The translations under genes were made by a program, and so were the position numbers. From the NCBI GenBank assembly GCA_905236835.1, contig CAJOQY010000023.1, forward strand, positions 1 through 10,753: 10,753 nt of DNA, in the 5' to 3' direction. Source of the DNA: an uncultured Oscillibacter sp. GTDB lineage: Bacteria; Bacillota; Clostridia; Oscillospirales; Oscillospiraceae. The notes below the pieces were generated by a model that saw only the letters and a program-made list of their open reading frames with translations, did no database searches and was not told the DNA's origin. This document shows positions 1 through 6,282 of the stretch, in pieces (position 1 is the stretch's first letter; each line of letters opens with the position of its first letter).

Positions 1-42
1 AATAATAATAATATATTATATTATATAATTATATAAAAATTT
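1..42. repeat. A/T-only island upstream of the NACHT gene
   Basis: This stretch contains no G or C and begins with AAT repeats. It contains a perfect 16-base palindrome at 21-36 and a TATAAT hexamer at 24-29 that could serve as a -10 element. Any matching -35 element would lie outside the window, so a promoter cannot be confirmed. The run stops abruptly at position 43, where GC-rich leader sequence begins. Similar islands occur at 4498-4533 and 6166-6242. Confidence 0.6.
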
Positions 43-70
43 CAGCGTGAAAATCCGGCGGAAAACGGAA

Positions 71-84
71 AGGAGGCGGCGGAT
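71..84 (+). promoter_or_regulatory. Strong ribosome binding site of the NACHT gene
   Basis: AGGAGG at 71-76 is a perfect Shine-Dalgarno core and fixes the start at ATG 88, 11 bases downstream. The 14-base string AGGAGGCGGCGGAT is repeated exactly at 3217-3230, where it drives the flippase start. In both places it lies downstream of an A/T-only tract. Confidence 0.75.
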
Positions 85-87
85 ATT

Positions 88-1944
88 ATGATTATTATTA
101 TCATATTGATTGTCATCGGCGTGATAATCGCCGCCGCCGCGCTGTTGTCAGGCGGAGGCAAACAAAAAGCCGCGGAAACTCCGGAGAATCATGACGCGTC
201 ATCAGACGCGGCCAAAGAGGTTTTGAAAAAAACGGATCAGAAATGGTCAGAAGCCGTATACCGCGCGGGTCTGGAGAAATCTTACGGCAAATTCAATGCC
301 ATGCGTTCCCCCGCCACCGGGGCCGAGTCCCGGCATATCATCGGCGATGACAGCGTTTACGAAATCCCGCGCCTGTCCAACAAAGCCACCGTGTTTTCCA
401 ATCCGTCCGCGAAATCGTTGTTGTCCCTCAAACGGCATTTGATTTTAACCGCCCCCGGCGGACACGGGAAATCTATCCTGATGCGTTATTTGTTTCTTAC
501 CGCCGCTTCTTCTTTCATGCGCCACCGGAGCGACGAAATCCCAGTCCCGCTGGAAGCGGAACATCTGCGCGCGATAGCCGCCGACAACGCCGATCCGTCC
601 GGCGTGATTCACGCGCGTATGCGCGATCTCGGCATTGACGTTTCCCGCGAACAGCTTGATCATGACCTGCAAACCGGCTGGTTTCTTATTTTATTGGACG
701 GCTTTGACGAACTGTCCGGACCGGAAGCCGACGCCGTCGCGGAAAAATTAAAAACATTTCGCGCGACCCGTCCCGGCGTCGCCTTGTTCGCCGCGACCCG
801 TCCCGACGGCGCGAAGCCGTTGACCGGCTTTGTCACGCTGGAAATAATGCCTTTCAGTCAGGGCGAAGCCATCCGGCTGGCGAAAAAACTGACCGCCGGA
901 CAGGAACGCGACGCCGATTTCCCGCGCCGCCTCCGGGATCATTTTTATGACGATTATCCGAAATTCACGGAAAATCCGTTGTTATTATCCATGTTTTGCG
1001 CGGCGTATTTATCCGCCGAAGCCAAACCGGATCAGCCCGCCGTGTTTTTCGACGCCGCGTTCGACGCCGTAACCGGTGAAAAAAACTGGAGACATTTTCG
1101 ATGTCACGAGAATCTGAGCCGGGACGCGTTTAAACGCGCGTTCGCGTGTTTCTGTCAGCAGACTTATTTTCTGGAACAGGACGCTTTCGGCGCGGCGGAA
1201 ACGCCGTCTATTTTAGAACGCGCTTTGCGGGAATCCAATTCAGCCGGATCGCGCGATAATAATATTATTATCAATCCGGAGGATATTTTAAACGATCTGC
1301 GGGACCGCGCGTTCGTACTGGTCCGGGACGGGAATTATTACCGCTTCGCCCATCCGGGATTTCAATCCGCGTTCGCCGCGTTGTACGACATCCGCGAACT
1401 GCCGGAAGAACAAAGAAAAAGCCATTTCCGTTCCCTGATTTCCGATCCGTCATGGGAAAAATGGATGGAATATTATGCTATGCTCTATCAATTGGAACCC
1501 CAACGCTTCGGATCCGAACTGCTGAAAGAATATATACAAGACTTAACGCTCCGGATTGAATCGGGCGCCGAGGATCCGGATATTGCTTATTTAAAAGCCA
1601 TGTCCGTTATGATCCCATGGGAATATGATCCCGTCCGTGATCTGGTCATTCCGCGCGCCGACAGGGGATACGGTCTCAATATCCGCGACAACGCCGCCGC
1701 CGCGCTGTTCCGCAAGCATATCTTGGGCGCGGATTTGTCCAGCCGCCGCGATAATTTCAACTGGCAGGAAGTGGATCCGATTTTTCAGCGTCTGCATAGT
1801 CTAAGCTCTTATGAGGAAGTGGATGTACAATTAACCCCGGCGGAACGGCGTGTATTTTATCACGCGGCTGTCCAATCCGAACGCGTACCGGCAATCCGTG
1901 AGGCTATGCGCAAGTGGCTTGACGGACTGAAAAATCAATCATAA
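88..1944 (+). CDS. Membrane-anchored NACHT-family STAND NTPase
   Basis: A 618-residue protein predicted to bind and hydrolyse a nucleoside triphosphate as a regulatory switch. Residues 1-21 are an Ile-rich hydrophobic helix (MIIIIILIVIGVIIAAAALL) that should act as an uncleaved membrane anchor, followed by a polar linker. The NACHT core runs from about residue 115. It has Walker A APGGHGKS (122-129), Walker B LLDGFDEL (202-209) with the typical NACHT DGxDE, a sensor-like ATRP (237-240), and ENPLLLSMFC (295-304). The motif YRFAHPGFQSAFAALY (418-433) matches the end of NACHT modules. About 185 C-terminal residues have no recognised fold and may be the sensor. The first Gly of Walker A is replaced by Ala (122). 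No N-terminal effector domain is apparent. The start is set by the AGGAGG ribosome site. Bacterial NACHT proteins include anti-phage factors, but that role is inferred here. The family call is firm; the function is unknown. Confidence 0.88.
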   Translation: MIIIIILIVIGVIIAAAALLSGGGKQKAAETPENHDASSDAAKEVLKKTDQKWSEAVYRAGLEKSYGKFNAMRSPATGAESRHIIGDDSVYEIPRLSNKATVFSNPSAKSLLSLKRHLILTAPGGHGKSILMRYLFLTAASSFMRHRSDEIPVPLEAEHLRAIAADNADPSGVIHARMRDLGIDVSREQLDHDLQTGWFLILLDGFDELSGPEADAVAEKLKTFRATRPGVALFAATRPDGAKPLTGFVTLEIMPFSQGEAIRLAKKLTAGQERDADFPRRLRDHFYDDYPKFTENPLLLSMFCAAYLSAEAKPDQPAVFFDAAFDAVTGEKNWRHFRCHENLSRDAFKRAFACFCQQTYFLEQDAFGAAETPSILERALRESNSAGSRDNNIIINPEDILNDLRDRAFVLVRDGNYYRFAHPGFQSAFAALYDIRELPEEQRKSHFRSLISDPSWEKWMEYYAMLYQLEPQRFGSELLKEYIQDLTLRIESGAEDPDIAYLKAMSVMIPWEYDPVRDLVIPRADRGYGLNIRDNAAAALFRKHILGADLSSRRDNFNWQEVDPIFQRLHSLSSYEEVDVQLTPAERRVFYHAAVQSERVPAIREAMRKWLDGLKNQS

Positions 1945-1966
1945 AAATAAAAAGCAATCAAGCGCA

Positions 1967-1988
1967 ACCGCGCGATAAAAAACGCGGT
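1967..1988 (+). other. Short inverted repeat between NACHT and DUF3810 genes
   Basis: ACCGCG (1967-1972) and CGCGGT (1983-1988) can form a 6-bp stem with a 10-base A-rich loop in the 68-base gap. No T-run follows, so it is not a convincing terminator, which leaves read-through into the DUF3810 gene possible. The gap also holds two copies of AAAAACGCG (1978-1986 and 1989-1997). It may affect mRNA processing or have no role. Confidence 0.35.
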
Positions 1989-2012
1989 AAAAACGCGAGA
2001 TGAGATGGCATA

Positions 2013-3233
2013 ATGAAAATAATGAAAAATAATTTGATAAAAAAATTAAAAATATCCGGCGCGTTTTTACGCCGTTATAAACTCCCGCATATCTGGTTAT
2101 TGATAGATATATTATTATTATCGCTTTATATGCTCTGCCGGACAAATCGCGCGTGGATGAATATTTTAACGCGAGAATTGACAGGACCGTTACAGGCGTT
2201 TCTTGGCCGTCTCTGCGCGCGTGTCAATATATCCGTTATGGAAATTTTGACCGCGTCGGCGGTTTTGATCGCTGTCGGCTATGTGATATATAATTTAATT
2301 ATTATCATCCGCGCGAAAGGACAGGAGAATCAACCGCGCCGGAATCAGATCAAATGGCGTATGAAAAAAAGCTATATCGCCGTATTATATGGCTTATGCG
2401 CGTTTTTGTCCGTGCAGGCGTTATTCTGTCTGATGTGGGGCGTCAATTTCTGGGCGGATAGCTTTCAGGATTGTTCCGGATTATACGCGCGGCCCGTATC
2501 TTTTGAGGATTTACAGGCCGTGACGGCATATTTCGCGGAAAACGTGTCACAGGCCGCCGACGGCGTGGAACGGGACGAAAACGGCGCTTTCGCGGTTTCA
2601 CGAGAATATATTTTATCCAAAGCCCCGGAAATTTATGACAATCTTGAAAAAATTTATCCGTTTTTAAAATTTGATGATGTCGGCGTGAAATCCATGGCGT
2701 TTTCGCGCCTGATGAGCCGGATGGATTTCACCGGGTTTTACTGTTCGTACACGGGAGAGGCGAATGTCAATATAGACAGTCCGGCGTGCTTATTGGCGTC
2801 CACCTGCGCGCATGAGATGGCGCATCAAAGGGGTTTCGCGTCGGAACAGGAATGTAATTTTTTAGCTGTTTTGGCCTGCGTCACAAGCGGCGATCCGGTG
2901 TATACATACTCGGGTTATCTGATGGGCTATATCTATCTCGGCAACGCCTTATGGGAAGCCGATCAGGACGCGTATCGGGCGATTCGCGCGACGCTGCCGG
3001 ATACGGTCCGGGCGGATCTGCGGGAAAATAACGAATATTGGGATCAATTCCGGGATACGATTGTAAAGACCGTATCGACGAAAGTCTATGACGGGATATT
3101 AAAAAGCTACGGCGACAGCCGGGGCATTCGTTCTTATGGCGCGATGGTTGATTTGCTGGTGGCGTATTATAACGGGGACGCGCTGGCGGTAAATAATAAT
3201 AATTATAATTATAATCAGGAGGCGGCGGATTGA
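2013..3233 (+). CDS. DUF3810 family membrane protein, metalloprotease-like
   Basis: A 406-residue protein with three predicted membrane helices in its first third (about residues 24-42, 76-100 and 121-143), then a large soluble region. The family signature is clear: CAHEMAHQRGFASEQE (265-280) contains an HExxH zinc-type motif (H267, E268, H271), with acidic residues E278 and E280 seven to nine residues on. It continues as CNFLAVLAC (281-289). This layout fits a zinc-dependent membrane peptidase. The DUF3810 family has no established substrate that I know of, so catalysis is inferred. The ribosome site upstream of ATG 2013 is weak (GAGATGG-like); a second in-frame ATG lies at 2022. The C-terminus ends in a low-complexity Asn/Tyr tail (394-401, NNNNYNYN) plus QEAAD. 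That tail is encoded by an A/T-only tract and by the ribosome binding site of the next gene. It overlaps the flippase start by 4 bases and follows the NACHT gene by 68 bases, so co-transcription is likely. Confidence 0.87.
   Translation: MKIMKNNLIKKLKISGAFLRRYKLPHIWLLIDILLLSLYMLCRTNRAWMNILTRELTGPLQAFLGRLCARVNISVMEILTASAVLIAVGYVIYNLIIIIRAKGQENQPRRNQIKWRMKKSYIAVLYGLCAFLSVQALFCLMWGVNFWADSFQDCSGLYARPVSFEDLQAVTAYFAENVSQAADGVERDENGAFAVSREYILSKAPEIYDNLEKIYPFLKFDDVGVKSMAFSRLMSRMDFTGFYCSYTGEANVNIDSPACLLASTCAHEMAHQRGFASEQECNFLAVLACVTSGDPVYTYSGYLMGYIYLGNALWEADQDAYRAIRATLPDTVRADLRENNEYWDQFRDTIVKTVSTKVYDGILKSYGDSRGIRSYGAMVDLLVAYYNGDALAVNNNNYNYNQEAAD
3217..3229 (+). promoter_or_regulatory. Ribosome binding site that decides the flippase TTG start
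   Basis: AGGAGG at 3217-3222 lies 7 bases before TTG 3230, the ideal distance, and no ATG is available nearby in the correct frame. The site sits inside the last codons of the DUF3810 gene and repeats the 14-base string found before the NACHT start (71-84). Confidence 0.75.
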
Positions 3234-4510
3234 ATAAAATTAAAAATTTAATATCAAATTTATTGCGGAGTACGGCGATAAAAAACGGAATCTGGATGTA
3301 TTTATTGCAATTTTTTAACGCTGTAGTCCCCATGCTGACATTGCCGTATTTGACGCGCGTACTCGGCGCGGAAGTGTACGGCGTGTTCACAATCGCGTTA
3401 AATTTAATCATGTATTTGCAAGTTGTCGTGGAGTATGGATTTAATTTATCCGCCACGCGAAAGGCGGCGTTGCGCGGGCGTGACGGACTGGATCAGACAT
3501 TTACGGCGGTTTTATGCGCCAGAATGATATTATTAATCTTATGCGGCGGATTTATTATTCTATACGGCGTCTTGCACATGGACAACGCCAACGCCGCCCG
3601 CGCGCTTGGAATTTTATTTTTATGCTTAATCGGGAGTTGCGTACAGGTCAATTGGATTTTTCAGGGCTTGCAGGAAATGCGGTATATTTCGCTTGTAAAT
3701 ATTATATCGCGTGTAATCTCGATGATATGCGTATTTATATTTGTCCGGACGCCGGATGATTTATTATTATATTGCCTGTTATATTCCATATCGCCGCTGT
3801 TAAGCGGTTTTATTGGCCTCGTTCTGGCCTGTCGGCGGTATGGATTAAGATTAATAAAAATATCTTATCTGGAGATTATATCGGAATTAAAAGACGGCTT
3901 TTATGTGTTCACCACGGAATTAAGCGCGAAGGTATTCAGCGCGATAGGCGTTACTTTTATGGGAATCATGGTGGACTGGTCCCGCATGGACAGCGCGGAT
4001 GTGGGCATATTTGGGTCGATACAAAAATTGGCGACGATTTTGCAATTGGCATGGCTGCCGATTTCACAAGTATTATATCCCATTTCGGGACGCCATATGA
4101 AAGACGGTTTTTCCGCCGGAAAAGAATTCGTATACCGCGTCCGGCGGATTGTGTTACCGTTATTCGCGGGCGCGGCGCTGTTCATATCCGCGATTTCAAG
4201 ATGGCTGGTTCCGCTTTTATTCGGTTCTGAATACGGCGCGCGGAGCTATTGGGCGATTCCGTTGTTATTATGGCTGGTATTGGCGATTAACAACGGCTTT
4301 TTTGGCGTGCATATTTTATTGGCAAGCGGGCATGACAAAGAATACAGCGGATGTTTTCAAATCGGCGTCGCGATTACGGTTGTATCAAACTGGATTTTAA
4401 TTTATATATTTCAGGGGACAGGCGCGGCGATTGCCCCCGCGCTGTCGGAGGCCGCTCTTGGGATTTTGCTATATCGCCAAATCCGGAAACTGGATCAAAA
4501 AATAATATAA
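3230..4510 (+). CDS. Polysaccharide flippase, Wzx/MATE-like (oligosaccharide flippase family)
   Basis: A 426-residue, very hydrophobic protein with about twelve predicted membrane helices. This matches the roughly 415-480 residues usual for Wzx/RfbX-type flippases of the MOP superfamily, which move lipid-linked oligosaccharides across the cytoplasmic membrane. The N-terminal stretch from residue 19 (NGIWMYLLQFF, then VPMLTLPYLTRVLGAEVYG) is the hallmark of the family. NWIFQGLQEM (141-150) and LAWLPISQVLYP (273-284) also fit. The start is a TTG whose stop-codon overlap with the DUF3810 gene (TTGA) and well-placed AGGAGG indicate translational coupling. No glycosyltransferase or polymerase gene is present in the window, so the substrate is unknown and this is an orphan flippase in view. 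It could equally export a lipid-linked precursor made by genes elsewhere. It converges on cca with only 29 bases between stops. Confidence 0.9.
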   Translation: MNKIKNLISNLLRSTAIKNGIWMYLLQFFNAVVPMLTLPYLTRVLGAEVYGVFTIALNLIMYLQVVVEYGFNLSATRKAALRGRDGLDQTFTAVLCARMILLILCGGFIILYGVLHMDNANAARALGILFLCLIGSCVQVNWIFQGLQEMRYISLVNIISRVISMICVFIFVRTPDDLLLYCLLYSISPLLSGFIGLVLACRRYGLRLIKISYLEIISELKDGFYVFTTELSAKVFSAIGVTFMGIMVDWSRMDSADVGIFGSIQKLATILQLAWLPISQVLYPISGRHMKDGFSAGKEFVYRVRRIVLPLFAGAALFISAISRWLVPLLFGSEYGARSYWAIPLLLWLVLAINNGFFGVHILLASGHDKEYSGCFQIGVAITVVSNWILIYIFQGTGAAIAPALSEAALGILLYRQIRKLDQKII

Positions 4511-4533
4511 AATTATAATAATATAATATAAAT
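4498..4533. repeat. A/T-only tract between convergent flippase and cca genes
   Basis: Thirty-six bases without G or C cover the last codons of the flippase and most of the 29-base gap before the cca stop. No GC-rich stem is present, so neither convergent gene shows a recognisable intrinsic terminator. The string AATAATATAAAAT (4501-4513) recurs at 6224-6236, though in sequence this simple that may be chance. Confidence 0.5.
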
Positions 4534-4539
4534 CGCGTT

Positions 4540-6069
4540 TCAGCGTAAATTTTCGCGGGCGAAATTGACAAGCTCATCATGGTTATTTGACAAATCGCCG
4601 TCTATGACGCGTTCCAGCAGAACGCGCAAAGCGGCGCCAATCGCCGGACCGCGCAACCCGAGATTTTGCATATCAATCCCATTAACGGCCAATTGTTTCA
4701 GCGAAAAACACGCCGGTTTGTCCAAAACCTGTTGTAATAATATCACGGCTTGATCTAACTGCGCCTGACGTTCCCGGTATTCCGGGGATTGGGCTAAATT
4801 GTCCGCGCGTTTCAAATCAAACAGACGCTTGACATTTTCCGGCTCCATTTTTTTTAATAACCGGCGGATTTCCCGTTCCGTCAGCGGAATGGGCCTGTCA
4901 TGCTGTTCGATCAAATCCAACGTCTGTTTGCGCAATAAATTCGGGCATCTTAATCGTTTCAGCATGATGTCAGCGATTTCACGGCTTTTGGCGGGATGTC
5001 CGTAAAAATGCCGCTGTCCGTCCGGCGCGGTGGTGCAGGTCGCGGGTTTGCCGATGTCATGCAGGAATAAAGCCAGACGTAAAGCCATATCATATTGAAA
5101 CGGCGTTGAAAAACTGTCCAGAGCTTCCATCGCGTGGAGCGTATGTTCCCATACGTCATAACAGTGATGTTTGTTTTTCTGGTCAAAATTGATCATGGGC
5201 GAAATTTCCGGCCAGAATACGGCAATCACATCCGGAAACGCGCGCAAGACCGGAACGGCGTATTCGCCGCGAATTAATTTTGAAAATTCCATCCAGATTC
5301 GTTCCGGGGCGATTTCCGAAAGCAAATCACGATTGCGGCGCATCGCGGCGGCGGTTTCCGGTTCGATTTCAAACGCCGCCTGATTTTCTTTTGGACGCGA
5401 CAGGACAGCGGCGAAACGCAATCCCCGCAAAATCCGCAGCGCGTCCTCGTTGAAACGCCGGTCCGGATCCTCCACACAACGCAGAATCCCGGCGTTTAAA
5501 TCATCCTGCCCGTGATACGGGTCCCGTATTTCCCCGCGCTGATTGATCGCGATCGCGTTGACGGTAAAATCCCGCCTTTGCAGGTCTCTTCGCAAAGAAT
5601 CCGTAAACGTGACGGAATCCGGGCGTCTGTGATCCGTGTAATCGCCGTCCACGCGGTAAGTGGTCACTTCAATGCCGCCCGTCGCGCCGGAACGGATCGT
5701 CATGGTCCCGTGTTTCAATCCCGTGGGAATCGCGCGTTTGCCGAATACAACGCGCATTTCATCGGGCGTCGCGCTGGTGGTCACGTCCCAATCTCGCGGC
5801 GTATGCCCTAACAGCGTATCCCGGACGCATCCGCCCACGCACCACGCCTCATATCCGGCGTCTTCCAGCCTGTTTAAAATATTCAGCGCCTCTTTCGGTA
5901 TTACGCGCGCCGTCTCTGAGATCTCAAGTCCCTCTTTTTGATGATTCCCCGCCGCGAGATTCTTCCCGGACGCTGATAAATTTCCCCGCTTTTTCTTCGC
6001 GCGGGAACGCTTTTTTCTCCGCAACCGCCGCTTTTTTTTCATTTCCTCCTGATCCGGAAGGTTTTTCAT
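4540..6069 (-). CDS. cca: CCA tRNA nucleotidyltransferase with HD domain
   Basis: Adds or repairs the CCA tail at tRNA 3' ends without a nucleic acid template. Taking ATG 6069 gives 509 residues. The class II nucleotidyltransferase core begins near residue 57: GGCVRD (79-84), catalytic DWD (93-95), RRDFTVNA (165-172) for base selection, then RILRGLRFA (212-220) and ERIWMEF (256-262). A downstream HD phosphohydrolase domain shows HHCYDVWEHT (301-310) and LHDIGKP (336-342), as in many bacterial CCA enzymes. ATG 6069 is preferred over GTG 6075 because AAGGCGGTG (complement of 6075-6083) lies 7 bases upstream of the ATG and includes the GTG itself. The protein has an extra N-terminus of about 57 residues. 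Residues 11-28 are almost wholly Lys/Arg (15 of 18). An ATG at codon 10 has GGAGG only 2 bases away. The gene is probably monocistronic from the promoter at 6111-6139. Confidence 0.95.
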   Translation of the reverse strand: MKNLPDQEEMKKKRRLRRKKRSRAKKKRGNLSASGKNLAAGNHQKEGLEISETARVIPKEALNILNRLEDAGYEAWCVGGCVRDTLLGHTPRDWDVTTSATPDEMRVVFGKRAIPTGLKHGTMTIRSGATGGIEVTTYRVDGDYTDHRRPDSVTFTDSLRRDLQRRDFTVNAIAINQRGEIRDPYHGQDDLNAGILRCVEDPDRRFNEDALRILRGLRFAAVLSRPKENQAAFEIEPETAAAMRRNRDLLSEIAPERIWMEFSKLIRGEYAVPVLRAFPDVIAVFWPEISPMINFDQKNKHHCYDVWEHTLHAMEALDSFSTPFQYDMALRLALFLHDIGKPATCTTAPDGQRHFYGHPAKSREIADIMLKRLRCPNLLRKQTLDLIEQHDRPIPLTEREIRRLLKKMEPENVKRLFDLKRADNLAQSPEYRERQAQLDQAVILLQQVLDKPACFSLKQLAVNGIDMQNLGLRGPAIGAALRVLLERVIDGDLSNNHDELVNFARENLR

Positions 6070-6110
6070 GGACACACCGCCTTTTTCTGTTGCTTTTTCC
6101 CCTGTCAGGC

Positions 6111-6139
6111 ATTATAATAAATTTTCCCGAAAGTTACAA
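6111..6139 (-). promoter_or_regulatory. Sigma-A type promoter of cca
   Basis: Read on the minus strand, TTGTAA (complement of 6134-6139) is separated by exactly 17 bases from a consensus TATAAT (complement of 6111-6116). The predicted transcript start is near 6104, leaving a leader of about 35 bases before ATG 6069. The perfect -10 and ideal spacing make this convincing, though the -35 matches TTGACA at only four of six bases. Confidence 0.7.
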
Positions 6140-6159
6140 CAGAAAACCGGCGAAAAGTT

Positions 6160-6190
6160 TTGATCTTAATAAAAAATAAAATTTTATAAT
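6160..6190 (+). promoter_or_regulatory. Candidate murC promoter
   Basis: TTGATC (6160-6165) and TATAAT (6185-6190) lie upstream of murC with a 19-base spacer, longer than the ideal 17. The A/T-only island that follows contains several other possible -10 hexamers, so the true start cannot be placed by eye. A promoter in this divergent gap is expected because cca points the other way. Confidence 0.35.
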
Positions 6191-6242
6191 ATTTATAAAT
6201 ATTATATTATAAATATTATAATTAATAATATAAAATATATTT
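6166..6242. repeat. 77-base A/T-only island with palindrome and tandem repeat
   Basis: Not one G or C occurs in 77 consecutive bases of the cca-murC control region. Inside it, TTATAAATATTATA occurs twice in perfect tandem (6193-6206 and 6207-6220). The first copy forms part of a perfect 22-base palindrome (6185-6206). Such DNA should melt and bend easily and could act as an UP element or a site for an A/T-binding nucleoid protein. That role is inferred. Confidence 0.7.
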
Positions 6243-6282
6243 CTATGCGGAATATAGCGCGGTCTGGAAAGGAAGTCTCGGT

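Noticed and set aside
40..48. TTTCAGCGT near the window start, shared with 4538-4546 at the cca stop, as a remnant cca gene end
   Set aside because: The match is only 9 bases and no cca-like residues can be read beside it; it is probably chance.
1967..1988. Hairpin as an intrinsic terminator of the NACHT gene
   Set aside because: The stem is only 6 bp with a 10-base loop and is followed by A residues, not T residues.
2881..3456. Long minus-strand reading frame (191 codons) with Asn/Tyr- and Pro-rich translation
   Set aside because: It lies antisense across the end of the DUF3810 gene and the start of the flippase gene, both of which have clear family motifs. Its translation is low-complexity with no domain and no ribosome site.
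6073..6075. GTG as the cca start
   Set aside because: This GTG forms the end of the Shine-Dalgarno-like AAGGCGGTG, whose spacing fits ATG 6069.
6193..6220. Tandem 14-base repeats considered as CRISPR or iterons
   Set aside because: There are only two copies, adjacent without spacers, in sequence of only A and T; no cas gene or replication initiator gene is near.
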